Shown one piece after another: positions 1 through 7,131 of a DNA stretch of 64,000 bases (position 1 is its first letter; every line of letters begins with the position of its first letter). A model generated the notes under the pieces. The model had not been told where the DNA came from and did not search any database. It worked only from the letters and a program-made list of their open reading frames with translations. Origin of the DNA: Glaciecola sp028401415. GTDB lineage: Bacteria; Pseudomonadota; Gammaproteobacteria; Enterobacterales; Alteromonadaceae. The stretch lies in assembly GCF_028401415.2 (NCBI RefSeq), contig NZ_CP171821.2, forward strand, positions 930,001 through 994,000, given 5' to 3'. A program made the position numbers and the translations under genes.

Positions 1-117
1 CCGGGGCACTTTGGGTTATTAGGCATGCAAGAGCGAGCCGATTCCATTGATGCCAAAATGACAACGAACACAAGCAGCAAAGGCACGCAAATAAGTATTG
101 TCCTAGCAGTCTCGTAA
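1..117 (+). CDS. Sensor histidine kinase, NarX/UhpB type (C-terminal fragment)
   Basis: The window opens inside this gene; only the last 38 codons are present, in frame from base 1 to a TAA at 115-117. The residues GHFGLLGMQERA are the G2-box region of the HATPase domain in NarX/DegS-type (HisKA_3) kinases, and the following stretch ending KGTQISIVLAV matches the usual final beta strands of that domain. In the family it autophosphorylates and passes phosphate to a NarL/FixJ regulator. It converges on the NarL-type regulator at 125-751 with 7 bases between the stop codons, which is unusual for a cognate pair, so partnership is only inferred. Everything upstream of the ATP-binding tail lies outside the window. 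Confidence 0.8.
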   Translation, partial: PGHFGLLGMQERADSIDAKMTTNTSSKGTQISIVLAVS

Positions 118-124
118 AGCGACT

Positions 125-751
125 TTACTGCAAACGAATCATCCCGCGCTGTAAGGAAATCATAATGGCATCAGTACGATCTTTCGCCTCTAATTTTTGC
201 AATATATTGGCAACGTGGTTCTTTACAGTGGCCTCACTAATGTTCAGCTTATACGCGATGACTTTGTTGGAGTTGCCTTGAGCAATTGTGCGTAAAATTT
301 CCATTTCGCGCTCTGTTAAATCCGTTTGCTGCATAGCATCGGCATACAGTTCTGCTATATTGCCTTCGAGCAATCTATTGCCGTTAAATACATGGCGTAT
401 GCCGTCGATAATGCGGCTACTTGCCGCATCTTTAAGCATAAATCCTCTAGCGCCCGCATTAATCGTTCGCTTTACCGTATCTTCACCGCCATAGGTGGTC
501 AATACGATTATTTTTGCGTGTGGATCTTCAGCTAAAATTTGGGAGATCGCCTGTTCCCCATCCATATCGGGAAGTTGTAAATCCATAATGACTACATCAG
601 GTTTGTTTTCGCGATAAAGCGCCACCGCACGTTTTGCATTTTCTGCTTGAGCAATAACCGACATGTCGGTTTCATCATCAATCAATGCCGCAATACCTAG
701 ACGCAGTGCGGGATGATCATCGGCTATAAGGACTTTTATATCTTTGGACAT
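125..751 (-). CDS. NarL/FixJ-family response regulator
   Basis: A 208-residue two-domain regulator. Residues 1-120 form a receiver with the acidic pair D11-D12, phosphoacceptor D57 in VIMDLQLPDMDG, the T in VLTTYGG and the lysine in FMLKDA. Residues 143-208 form a LuxR-type helix-turn-helix (LTEREMEILRTIAQGNSNKV then ATVKNHVANILQKL). Length is normal for the family. It is a cytoplasmic DNA-binding transcription factor activated by phosphorylation. Its gene is tail-to-tail with the kinase fragment at 1-117, the obvious candidate partner. The target genes cannot be told from the sequence. Confidence 0.93.
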   Translation of the reverse strand: MSKDIKVLIADDHPALRLGIAALIDDETDMSVIAQAENAKRAVALYRENKPDVVIMDLQLPDMDGEQAISQILAEDPHAKIIVLTTYGGEDTVKRTINAGARGFMLKDAASSRIIDGIRHVFNGNRLLEGNIAELYADAMQQTDLTEREMEILRTIAQGNSNKVIAYKLNISEATVKNHVANILQKLEAKDRTDAIMISLQRGMIRLQ

Positions 752-904
752 GGGTGATGTTTTTTCTGATGCTCTAGCTATGCAGCGTTGCTTGTGAGGA
801 CTTCGCTATGGTTTATTCATTCATTGTTTGAATAAGTATAGAAGGCAATGTATTTTTGTAAAAGGCATGTATAGACATTATTAACCATCACATCAGGTTA
901 ATTA

Positions 905-1098
905 ACCCGAATCCTGTTTAAGAAATGGTGCAAGCGCTTGTTTCACATACTTAAATTAATTTTTACACTCAGTGCTGCTAGAATTGTGAAGGACAAGGCG
1001 CAAAAGTCACGTAATAGTTATTCTATTGCTGGCTTTTGCAACGCAGTAATTCGCAATTCTAGCGGTGCTGAGCGCCGTTTCTTAAACAGGATTCAGGT
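905..1098. mobile_element. MITE-like element, copy 1
   Basis: A 194-bp element nearly identical to 14006-14199: equal length and about six substitutions by eye. Its ends are an imperfect terminal inverted repeat, starting ACCCGAATCCTGTTTAAG and ending CTTAAACAGGATTCAGGT. The body is also largely self-complementary (CTAGAATTG against CAATTCTAG, GCAAAAG against CTTTTGC). TAATTA flanks it on both sides (899-904 and 1099-1104), a likely target duplication. It has no credible coding capacity, so it looks like a non-autonomous element moved in trans. It sits just upstream of the ribosome binding site of the isomerase-like gene at 1123 and may influence that gene's expression. Confidence 0.8.
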
Positions 1099-1122
1099 TA
1101 ATTACCTCAACAGGAGCAGGAA

Positions 1123-2004
1123 ATGGATTTAGGTAGACGAGATTTACTAAAGCGTATCAGCGCCATTAGCGCCTTGGCAGCTGCGGGTGTGTCCGGAACA
1201 TCATTAGCCTCGCCACCAGCACTACTGCAGCTAAAGGGTAATATAAATCACGCAGTGAGCCGTTGGACCTATGGACATTTAAGCATTGAAGAGCTTTGCG
1301 TGCTGGTGAAATCTATCGGATTTAGTGCGATTGATTTAGTCGGCCCTGAAGATTGGCCTGTATTGAAAAAATACGGCATCGACTCTTCAATGTGCAACGG
1401 CGCAGAGCCTAATCTCGAGGATGGTTTTATTCATCCAGAGCATCATGATGACCTTGAGCAACGCTATCTCAAGCATATTGATTTGGTGGCAGATGCCGGA
1501 TACACCAACCTCGTTTGTTTCAGTGGTAATGCCAGAGGAATGAGTGAACAAGAAGGCTTACAAAACGCGATTACAGGCCTCAAGCGTGTTGTTCCTCATG
1601 CAAAAAAGCGCGGCGTGGTATTACAGCTGGAGCTATTCAATAGCAAAGTCGACCACCCTGATTACATGGCTGACAACTCTGCGTGGGGTATTGAGCTATG
1701 TAAGGCCATTGATTCCCCTAATTTCAAACTGCTCTACGACATTTATCATATGCAAATTGAAGAAGGCGATATTATTCGCAACATTCAAAACAATCATCAG
1801 TTTTACGGTCACTACCACACAGCTGGCGTGCCGGGTCGCCATGAAATAGACGACACCCAAGAACTCTATTATCCAGCTATTGCCAAGGCCATTGTGGCAA
1901 CAGGTTTCGAAGGCTATCTGGCGCAGGAATTTGTACCTGCCGCCAAAGGGAATACTGCTAAAGCAGAGTCTTTATTGAATGCGATTAAGATATGCGATGT
2001 CTAG
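1123..2004 (+). CDS. Tat-exported sugar phosphate isomerase/epimerase-like TIM-barrel protein
   Basis: A 293-residue protein of the AP-endonuclease-2/xylose-isomerase-like TIM-barrel superfamily, closest in layout to hydroxypyruvate isomerase. The N-terminus has a twin-arginine signal (R5-R6-DLLK, a hydrophobic stretch, then an Ala-rich cleavage region near residue 29), so it is probably exported folded. Candidate metal-binding stretches are LQLELFN, LLYDIYHMQ, GHYHTAGVPGRHE and AQEFVP, the usual Glu/Asp/His/Glu set. The ATG at 1123 follows AGGAGCAGG at proper spacing. The MITE copy lies immediately upstream. True substrate unknown; the Tat signal argues against the cytosolic glyoxylate pathway role of Hyi. 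Confidence 0.8.
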   Translation: MDLGRRDLLKRISAISALAAAGVSGTSLASPPALLQLKGNINHAVSRWTYGHLSIEELCVLVKSIGFSAIDLVGPEDWPVLKKYGIDSSMCNGAEPNLEDGFIHPEHHDDLEQRYLKHIDLVADAGYTNLVCFSGNARGMSEQEGLQNAITGLKRVVPHAKKRGVVLQLELFNSKVDHPDYMADNSAWGIELCKAIDSPNFKLLYDIYHMQIEEGDIIRNIQNNHQFYGHYHTAGVPGRHEIDDTQELYYPAIAKAIVATGFEGYLAQEFVPAAKGNTAKAESLLNAIKICDV

Positions 2005-2069
2005 ACGATATCGATAAAGCTGCTTCGCATATGAATTTAGAGCAAGCATGACGAACACTCAAAGCTTAT

Positions 2070-2747
2070 TCATGTTTGTGATTTAAGCAGTTCTATGAGT
2101 CCATTCATTCCATCTTTGCGCAGCACTGGCTCATATTCGCTTTGCTTACTTGATAGTAAACTAATGCCTTCAGCGACCAGATCATAGATTAACCATTTTT
2201 GGCTGCGCCGGTCTTTACGAAGCTTAAAAATAATATCAATATCGGGCTTTCCCTGTTCTTTTATGCTGGCGCGAATACTTAAGTCGCTGCGCTCATCAGC
2301 CGCAGTGCTCGGAGCAAACTCGACTGTTTGGTCGGAGTAATTTACCATTGCGCCGGAATAGGTCGAAACCAAATATTCCTCAAATAAATCCACGTACTCT
2401 TTGAGCTCTTCAGGTTTGGCCTTGCGGGCATAACGACCGAGCACTTTAAATGCAGAAAACCGATAGTCGATATATGGCATAAGCTCATCGCGTAAAATGT
2501 CATCCATTAGCGCAGGATTTTCCTTAAGTGCTACTTGCTCCCGTTTAATTCTATCAAAGGTACGATTTGCAACGGTTTCTATCATTGCTTGAGGTTCAAG
2601 GCTAAATAGCGCCTCATCTTTTGCATCGGCAGCGAGCGCGTCAACGCTGTTAACCAGCATCACAACGGCAACAAACATGAGCGCAAGCAGTCTCACCGAT
2701 GATGGTCTAATGCTGGTAGTAGTTTGGAATAAACTGTTTTTCATCAT
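2070..2747 (-). CDS. mlaC: MlaC/Ttg2D-family phospholipid-binding periplasmic protein
   Basis: A 225-residue protein with a signal peptide (hydrophobic core LLALMFVAVVMLV, cleavage near A40). The mature part carries MlaC landmarks: LRDELMPYIDYRFSAFKVLG, then the FEEYLVSTYSGAMVNYSDQ stretch and a C-terminal WLIYDLVAEGISLL. MlaC shuttles phospholipids between the outer-membrane MlaA complex and the inner-membrane MlaFEDB transporter. No other mla gene is adjacent, so this is an isolated copy: either a paralogue or a scattered member of the pathway. The start may be either of two consecutive ATGs. Confidence 0.88.
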   Translation of the reverse strand: MMKNSLFQTTTSIRPSSVRLLALMFVAVVMLVNSVDALAADAKDEALFSLEPQAMIETVANRTFDRIKREQVALKENPALMDDILRDELMPYIDYRFSAFKVLGRYARKAKPEELKEYVDLFEEYLVSTYSGAMVNYSDQTVEFAPSTAADERSDLSIRASIKEQGKPDIDIIFKLRKDRRSQKWLIYDLVAEGISLLSSKQSEYEPVLRKDGMNGLIELLKSQT

Positions 2748-3147
2748 TTTTTACCTTCAATTTAAAGGCCATTGCAAAGGATTGATAACCCATGTTTGGT
2801 TTTAACGCGTGTGTGCTAGCTAAAGCCTAACGCTCACTACTTCGTATAACTGTCAGAATCTTGCTCATTTGTGTTGAAACACTGTGACAATGCCCCTCAA
2901 TTAATCTCAACTCGGGATAAGCGATAGTGCAAATGCCTGTCTTGACTATGTATTTATTAAACTATCACTACTTGGTGCTGTCGCTTTATCCCCGAGTTTA
3001 GGTTAATTAGCTAGACCGTGGCGAATGGCGTTTTATTTCAAGCATTTAAAAGAAATGTACTTTTAAAGTGAGGGAATTGAGCGAAAGGAACAGTAGCAAG
3101 CGAAACAGTAAGTTACTGGCGCTGGGAAGATGATTTAGATTTAACGA
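2748..3147. other. Intergenic region with a 110-bp imperfect inverted-repeat structure
   Basis: No gene was found in these 400 bases. Bases 2899-3008 form two imperfect arms of about 30 nt: AATTAATCTCAACTCGGGAT on the left and, on the right, the complement of AATTAACCTAAACTCGGGGA. About 50 nt lie between them. This could be a second type of palindromic repeat, an IS-end remnant or a processed hairpin. No clean target duplication was resolved. The rest (3010-3147) shows nothing recognisable. Confidence 0.5.
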
Positions 3148-3720
3148 TTAGATGTTGGAAAAATTAATTTCATTGAGGGCACGTATTTGGGTAAAGCAAT
3201 GATTGTGTTTTTGCAAACCACCATGTGCGTTTGAACTTGCCTCTGATTCAGTATTTAACAAAAAAGCATGCCTGAGAGACGCATTGGCGGCACACTTCAT
3301 ATCAATCAGCTTATCGCCCACCATGATGCTTTGAGCAAGTGAGATATCCCATTTTTTAGCGGCATTTGTGAGCATACCGCTTTTCGGCTTCCGACAATCA
3401 CAGTCTCGTAAATATTCCCCCTGCCCCGCACTCGGGTGATGTGGGCAATAAAAAACATCATCGATTTTACCGCCGCGCTGCTCAATTTCAGCACACATCC
3501 AAGCGGTCAAATCTTTAAAATCAGCTTCGCTGTACATCCCTCTGCCGATACCCGATTGATTAGTGACCACTATCACAAGATAGTCCGCCGCTTTGGCGCG
3601 TTTGATGAGTGCAAATATTCCTTCAACCCAGTCAAAATTGTCCGCTTCATACACGTAACCATGATTGACGTTAATCACACCATCGCGATCTAAAAACAGC
3701 GCTTTTTGCAAATTAAACAT
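3148..3720 (-). CDS. gmhB: D-glycero-beta-D-manno-heptose-1,7-bisphosphate 7-phosphatase
   Basis: A 190-residue HAD-superfamily phosphatase of ADP-heptose synthesis for the LPS inner core. Visible: the motif I stretch ALFLDRDGVIN, the VVTNQSGIGRG motif, a zinc-knuckle set CPHHP plus CDC, then RKPKSGML and motif IV VGDKLIDM. The start is placed at the internal ATG (3718-3720), because the longer frame would run 38 codons into mmsB and GmhB proteins begin just before the LFLDRDG strand. Only 7 bases separate it from the mmsB stop, so it is probably co-transcribed with the valine catabolic genes, an odd partnership. The ribosome site is weak (CCAAGG abutting the ATG), which may mean translational coupling. 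Confidence 0.9.
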   Translation of the reverse strand: MFNLQKALFLDRDGVINVNHGYVYEADNFDWVEGIFALIKRAKAADYLVIVVTNQSGIGRGMYSEADFKDLTAWMCAEIEQRGGKIDDVFYCPHHPSAGQGEYLRDCDCRKPKSGMLTNAAKKWDISLAQSIMVGDKLIDMKCAANASLRHAFLLNTESEASSNAHGGLQKHNHCFTQIRALNEINFSNI

Positions 3721-3727
3721 CCTTGGG

Positions 3728-4633
3728 CTATTTGTCTTTGAGCGATTGAAAAATACTTGAAAAATCTTTACTACCGTTGCCCTTATCAGCATGCGCGCGA
3801 TAAAGCGATTGCGCAAGCTCACCCAATGGCACATTGGACTGATTCGCGCTCGCAGCCGCCATCGCCAGCCCTAAATCTTTGTTCATCAGATCAACAAGAA
3901 AACCGCCTTGATAATCGTTCGAAGATGGTACATTTTCCATAACATTGGGGCAGGGATTGTATTTTTGTAAGGTCCAATTATCGCCTGAGCTTTTTTTCAT
4001 GATGTTCGACATCACGACAGGGTCCAAACCGTTATCGATTGCCAACTGCAGCGCCTCACTCGTTCCTGCCATTAATATGGCTAAGAGCATATTATTACAG
4101 ATTTTTGCCACTTGACCGGCGCCAGCATCCCCCGCGTGAAAAATATTGCTCCCCATCGCTTCTAGCACCGCTCTTATTGCCTCCACAGTTTGCGATTGAC
4201 CACCGACGATAAACGTGAGAGTGCCAGCCGCTGCCCCCGCCACACCGCCCGAAACGGGTGCATCCGCGAATGAAAACCCGGCTTGTGATAGCGCGGCGTT
4301 TAATTTGCGTGCGGTGTTTGCCTCAATCGTTGAGCAATCGATAAACACAGTTCCCTTTTTCGCACTATTGATTAAACCACCCTGCTCATCCAAATAAAGA
4401 GACTCAACATGCTTAGACGCAGGCAGCATACTAATGACCATTTCCGCATCTTTAATCGCCTCTTGCGGACTAGATGCTGCTATCGCCCCTTTATTTTCGA
4501 GGGCTTTCACTTGAGCTTCGAATAAATCGTATACATATAGCACGTAGCCGGCTTTAAGAAGATTCTCTGCCATGCCTGCGCCCATATTGCCTAAGCCAAA
4601 AAATGCAATGCTGGGTTTGCTTACATTATCCAT
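3728..4633 (-). CDS. mmsB: 3-hydroxyisobutyrate dehydrogenase
   Basis: A 301-residue NAD-dependent dehydrogenase oxidising 3-hydroxyisobutyrate to methylmalonate semialdehyde in valine breakdown. The N-terminal Rossmann motif is GLGNMGAGMAENLLKAGY. The substrate-binding motif is DAPVSGGVAGAAAGTL, and the catalytic lysine lies in GQVAKICNNML. The C-terminal helical domain has the typical KDLGLAMAAA stretch. Length is normal. Its first codons overlap the end of the upstream hydrolase gene by 8 bases, so the two are translationally linked. Confidence 0.94.
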   Translation of the reverse strand: MDNVSKPSIAFFGLGNMGAGMAENLLKAGYVLYVYDLFEAQVKALENKGAIAASSPQEAIKDAEMVISMLPASKHVESLYLDEQGGLINSAKKGTVFIDCSTIEANTARKLNAALSQAGFSFADAPVSGGVAGAAAGTLTFIVGGQSQTVEAIRAVLEAMGSNIFHAGDAGAGQVAKICNNMLLAILMAGTSEALQLAIDNGLDPVVMSNIMKKSSGDNWTLQKYNPCPNVMENVPSSNDYQGGFLVDLMNKDLGLAMAAASANQSNVPLGELAQSLYRAHADKGNGSKDFSSIFQSLKDK

Positions 4634-5915
4634 TAGTCGCTCCTAAATCGCTTAATGGGTGAGAGCCGTTTTGAGGCGTATAATCTCGCAAAAGCACGGC
4701 AGTAAAATGGGCATCAATAAGTGCGTCGGGCACATGATCAATGCTTTCAAAATGCCATTGCGGTTGATTGTCTTTGTCTATTAGAAGTGCCCTTACGCCC
4801 TCTTCAAACTCACCATAAGCGCCGCAGGTAAGCGCGATGTTAAGCTCCATTTGAAAGCACTGAGCTAGACTCATCGATTGTGCACGCTTTAACTGCTCGA
4901 ATACCAGATGCGCGGTGATCGCACTGCCATTTTCGTATGCGGCCATTGCCTTTTTCAAATAGGATTGCTGAGGAAGGTCTGTATCTGCTTCAACTAGCTC
5001 ATACAAGGTTTTAACGGCTTGTGAGAGCGAGCTGCTGCCATCTAACCGTGCAATAGATGGCAATAAAGCAGCAAGATTAGCGGGTTTTAATTCCAACTCT
5101 TTCTCGGCACTTTGTTGATGAGTAAATGCTTTAATCGCGTCTTTACTGAAATCTTGTTGGGCGCACAGCTTGTTGATGAATGCAGCTTTATCTTCATGCG
5201 CAAACACAGCGTCGGCAAAGCCAATTAAGCTGGCGTCCGCCGCATTAATACTTGCCGCCGTCAGCCCCAAAAACAACCCTAGACCAGCCGGAAAACGATT
5301 TAAAAAGTAACTGCCTCCCACATCAGGAAAAAGCCCAATTGTGATTTCAGGCATCGCAATACGCGCGCTTGGCGTCAGAATTTTAATGTGCGAGCCAGCA
5401 TACAACCCAAGCCCGCCGCCCATGATGATGCTATTGCCCCAAACAATCACCGGTTTTGAAAAAGTATGGATGAGGTAGTCGAGGCGATATTCTTGTGAAA
5501 AGAAATCACGCAAAAACTGGGGCGCGGTTAATGTCGCGTTCATGGGTAACAAGTCACTTGATGATAAGTCACTTTCGCTTGATCTATTTTCTTTACTCGC
5601 CGTGTTTAATGCACAATGTTTCATTGCCTCATACATCGAAACAATATCCCCACCCGCACAAAATGCTTTGTCTCCTGCGCTGTCTAGCAGCACTGCAAGA
5701 ATACCGTCATCCGATTCGATAGTGGCGAATGCATCTAGTAGTGTGTTCACCATATCCAAGTCGAGGGCGTTCAAGGCTTTTGGCTTATTCAAGGTGAGCT
5801 GTACAATACGCTTTGCCGCTTTGCCTGGCATAGCGCCCGTGGCTGGCTGCGCATCAGCACTTAGCTCATGATAGCGAATAAGCACTTTTGATTCGTGCGC
5901 AGGGTCAGATGACAT
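4626..5915 (-). CDS. 3-hydroxyisobutyryl-CoA hydrolase (crotonase family)
   Basis: A 429-residue crotonase-fold enzyme. Motifs KPVIVWGNSIIMGGGLGLYAG and MPEITIGLFPDVGGSYFLNR are those of 3-hydroxyisobutyryl-CoA hydrolase rather than enoyl-CoA hydratase, and the long C-terminal half fits. The hydrolase frees 3-hydroxyisobutyrate, the substrate of the next gene, mmsB. It is about 50 residues longer than the common 370-380, mainly because of a Ser/Asn-rich insertion around residues 103-125 (TASKENRSSESDLSSS). It belongs to the leftward valine operon. An annotation as enoyl-CoA hydratase would probably be wrong. Confidence 0.87.
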   Translation of the reverse strand: MSSDPAHESKVLIRYHELSADAQPATGAMPGKAAKRIVQLTLNKPKALNALDLDMVNTLLDAFATIESDDGILAVLLDSAGDKAFCAGGDIVSMYEAMKHCALNTASKENRSSESDLSSSDLLPMNATLTAPQFLRDFFSQEYRLDYLIHTFSKPVIVWGNSIIMGGGLGLYAGSHIKILTPSARIAMPEITIGLFPDVGGSYFLNRFPAGLGLFLGLTAASINAADASLIGFADAVFAHEDKAAFINKLCAQQDFSKDAIKAFTHQQSAEKELELKPANLAALLPSIARLDGSSSLSQAVKTLYELVEADTDLPQQSYLKKAMAAYENGSAITAHLVFEQLKRAQSMSLAQCFQMELNIALTCGAYGEFEEGVRALLIDKDNQPQWHFESIDHVPDALIDAHFTAVLLRDYTPQNGSHPLSDLGATNG

Positions 5916-5948
5916 ATTTTCTTCCTTTATCGTCCAGACAAGTCGAAT

Positions 5949-7103
5949 TCATATAATTTCGGTGGCATCACCAAGTAAGCGGCGACTGACTAAAACTCGC
6001 ATAATTTCGTTCGTCCCCTCAAGGATTTGGTGTACTCTCACATCACGAACATGGCGTTCAAGTGGGTACTCTTTTATGTAGCCGTAACCACCATGGATTT
6101 GCAAAGCTTGGTTGCATACTTCGAAACCCACGTCCGTCGCAAAACGTTTGGCCATTGCACAGTAAGTCGTTTTATCAGGGTGATTTTCATCAATTTTGCT
6201 CGCCGCCAGGCGCACCATTTGACGGGCGGCAACCAGCTCTGTTGCCATATCCGCCAGTTTAAACTGCAAAGCCTGAAAACTGGCTAAGGGCTTACCAAAT
6301 TGCGAACGCTCGTGCATGTAATCTCTAGCAGTATTTAATGCTTGTTGTGCTGTGCCAACTGAACAGGTCGCAATGTTGATTCGTCCGCCGTCTAAGCCCT
6401 GCATCGCAAACTTAAATCCTTCACCCTCTTCACCCAGCCTTTGACTGACATCGAGTTTTACATTGTCAAAGCTAACCATTCGCGTCGGCTGCGCATTCCA
6501 ACCCATTTTTTCTTCGGCTTTGCCATAACTCACACCTTTCGCATCTGCAGGCACAACAAAAGCACTTACACCGCTGGCGCCAGCTTCCCCAGTTCGCGCC
6601 ATAACCACTAGGACTTGCGTAGCACCTGCACCCGATATAAATACCTTTGAACCATTTAGTACGTATGTGTTGTCATCCAATTTGGCATTGGTGCGCAAAG
6701 ACGCAGCATCTGAACCTGCGCCCGGCTCGGTTAAACAATAGCTCGCAATCACCTCTCCTGCGACGAGTTTATCCATCCACTGTTGTTTAACTTGCTCGCT
6801 GGCCCAAGTAGCAATCATCCACGTTGCCATGTTGTGGATAGTCAACATGGCTGTGGTGGTGGTGCATCCCATCGCCAGTTTCTCGAAGATAATGGATGAA
6901 TCTAAACGGCTAAGCCCCAGTCCGCCAGCTTCTTCAGGTGTATACAAACTGCAAAACCCAAGCTCTCCAGCTTTTTTTATCACCTCAACTGGAAAGTGAT
7001 GCTCACGATCCCATTGTGCGGCGAACGGTGCCATCTCACTTTGCGCGAACTGCTGCGCTGTTTGGGCAAAAGCGATTTGGTCTTCATTTAATTCAAAGTT
7101 CAT
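5949..7103 (-). CDS. Acyl-CoA dehydrogenase, probable isobutyryl-CoA dehydrogenase
   Basis: A 384-residue flavoprotein with both family signatures: CLTEPGAGSDAASL near residue 130 and QIHGGYGYIKEYPLER near residue 340. The catalytic-base region is ILEGTNEIMR. In the valine pathway it oxidises isobutyryl-CoA to methacrylyl-CoA, passing electrons to ETF. The substrate assignment rests on its place between mmsA and the hydroxyisobutyryl-CoA hydrolase; on sequence alone a short or branched-chain specificity is all that can be said. Spacers are 33 bp downstream and 28 bp upstream, consistent with one operon. Confidence 0.88.
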   Translation of the reverse strand: MNFELNEDQIAFAQTAQQFAQSEMAPFAAQWDREHHFPVEVIKKAGELGFCSLYTPEEAGGLGLSRLDSSIIFEKLAMGCTTTTAMLTIHNMATWMIATWASEQVKQQWMDKLVAGEVIASYCLTEPGAGSDAASLRTNAKLDDNTYVLNGSKVFISGAGATQVLVVMARTGEAGASGVSAFVVPADAKGVSYGKAEEKMGWNAQPTRMVSFDNVKLDVSQRLGEEGEGFKFAMQGLDGGRINIATCSVGTAQQALNTARDYMHERSQFGKPLASFQALQFKLADMATELVAARQMVRLAASKIDENHPDKTTYCAMAKRFATDVGFEVCNQALQIHGGYGYIKEYPLERHVRDVRVHQILEGTNEIMRVLVSRRLLGDATEII

Positions 7104-7131
7104 GCGTTTTCCTTAGAAACTGCTTACTCGC

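Noticed and set aside
938..1132. 64-codon frame over MITE copy 1, with a relative over copy 2 (14039-14287)
   Set aside because: The frame follows from the repeat sequence itself; it differs at its ends between copies and has no ribosome site or protein-like composition.
5542..5871. 109-codon frame antisense to the hydroxyisobutyryl-CoA hydrolase
   Set aside because: Fully inside a well-supported gene on the other strand, no domain or start signal.
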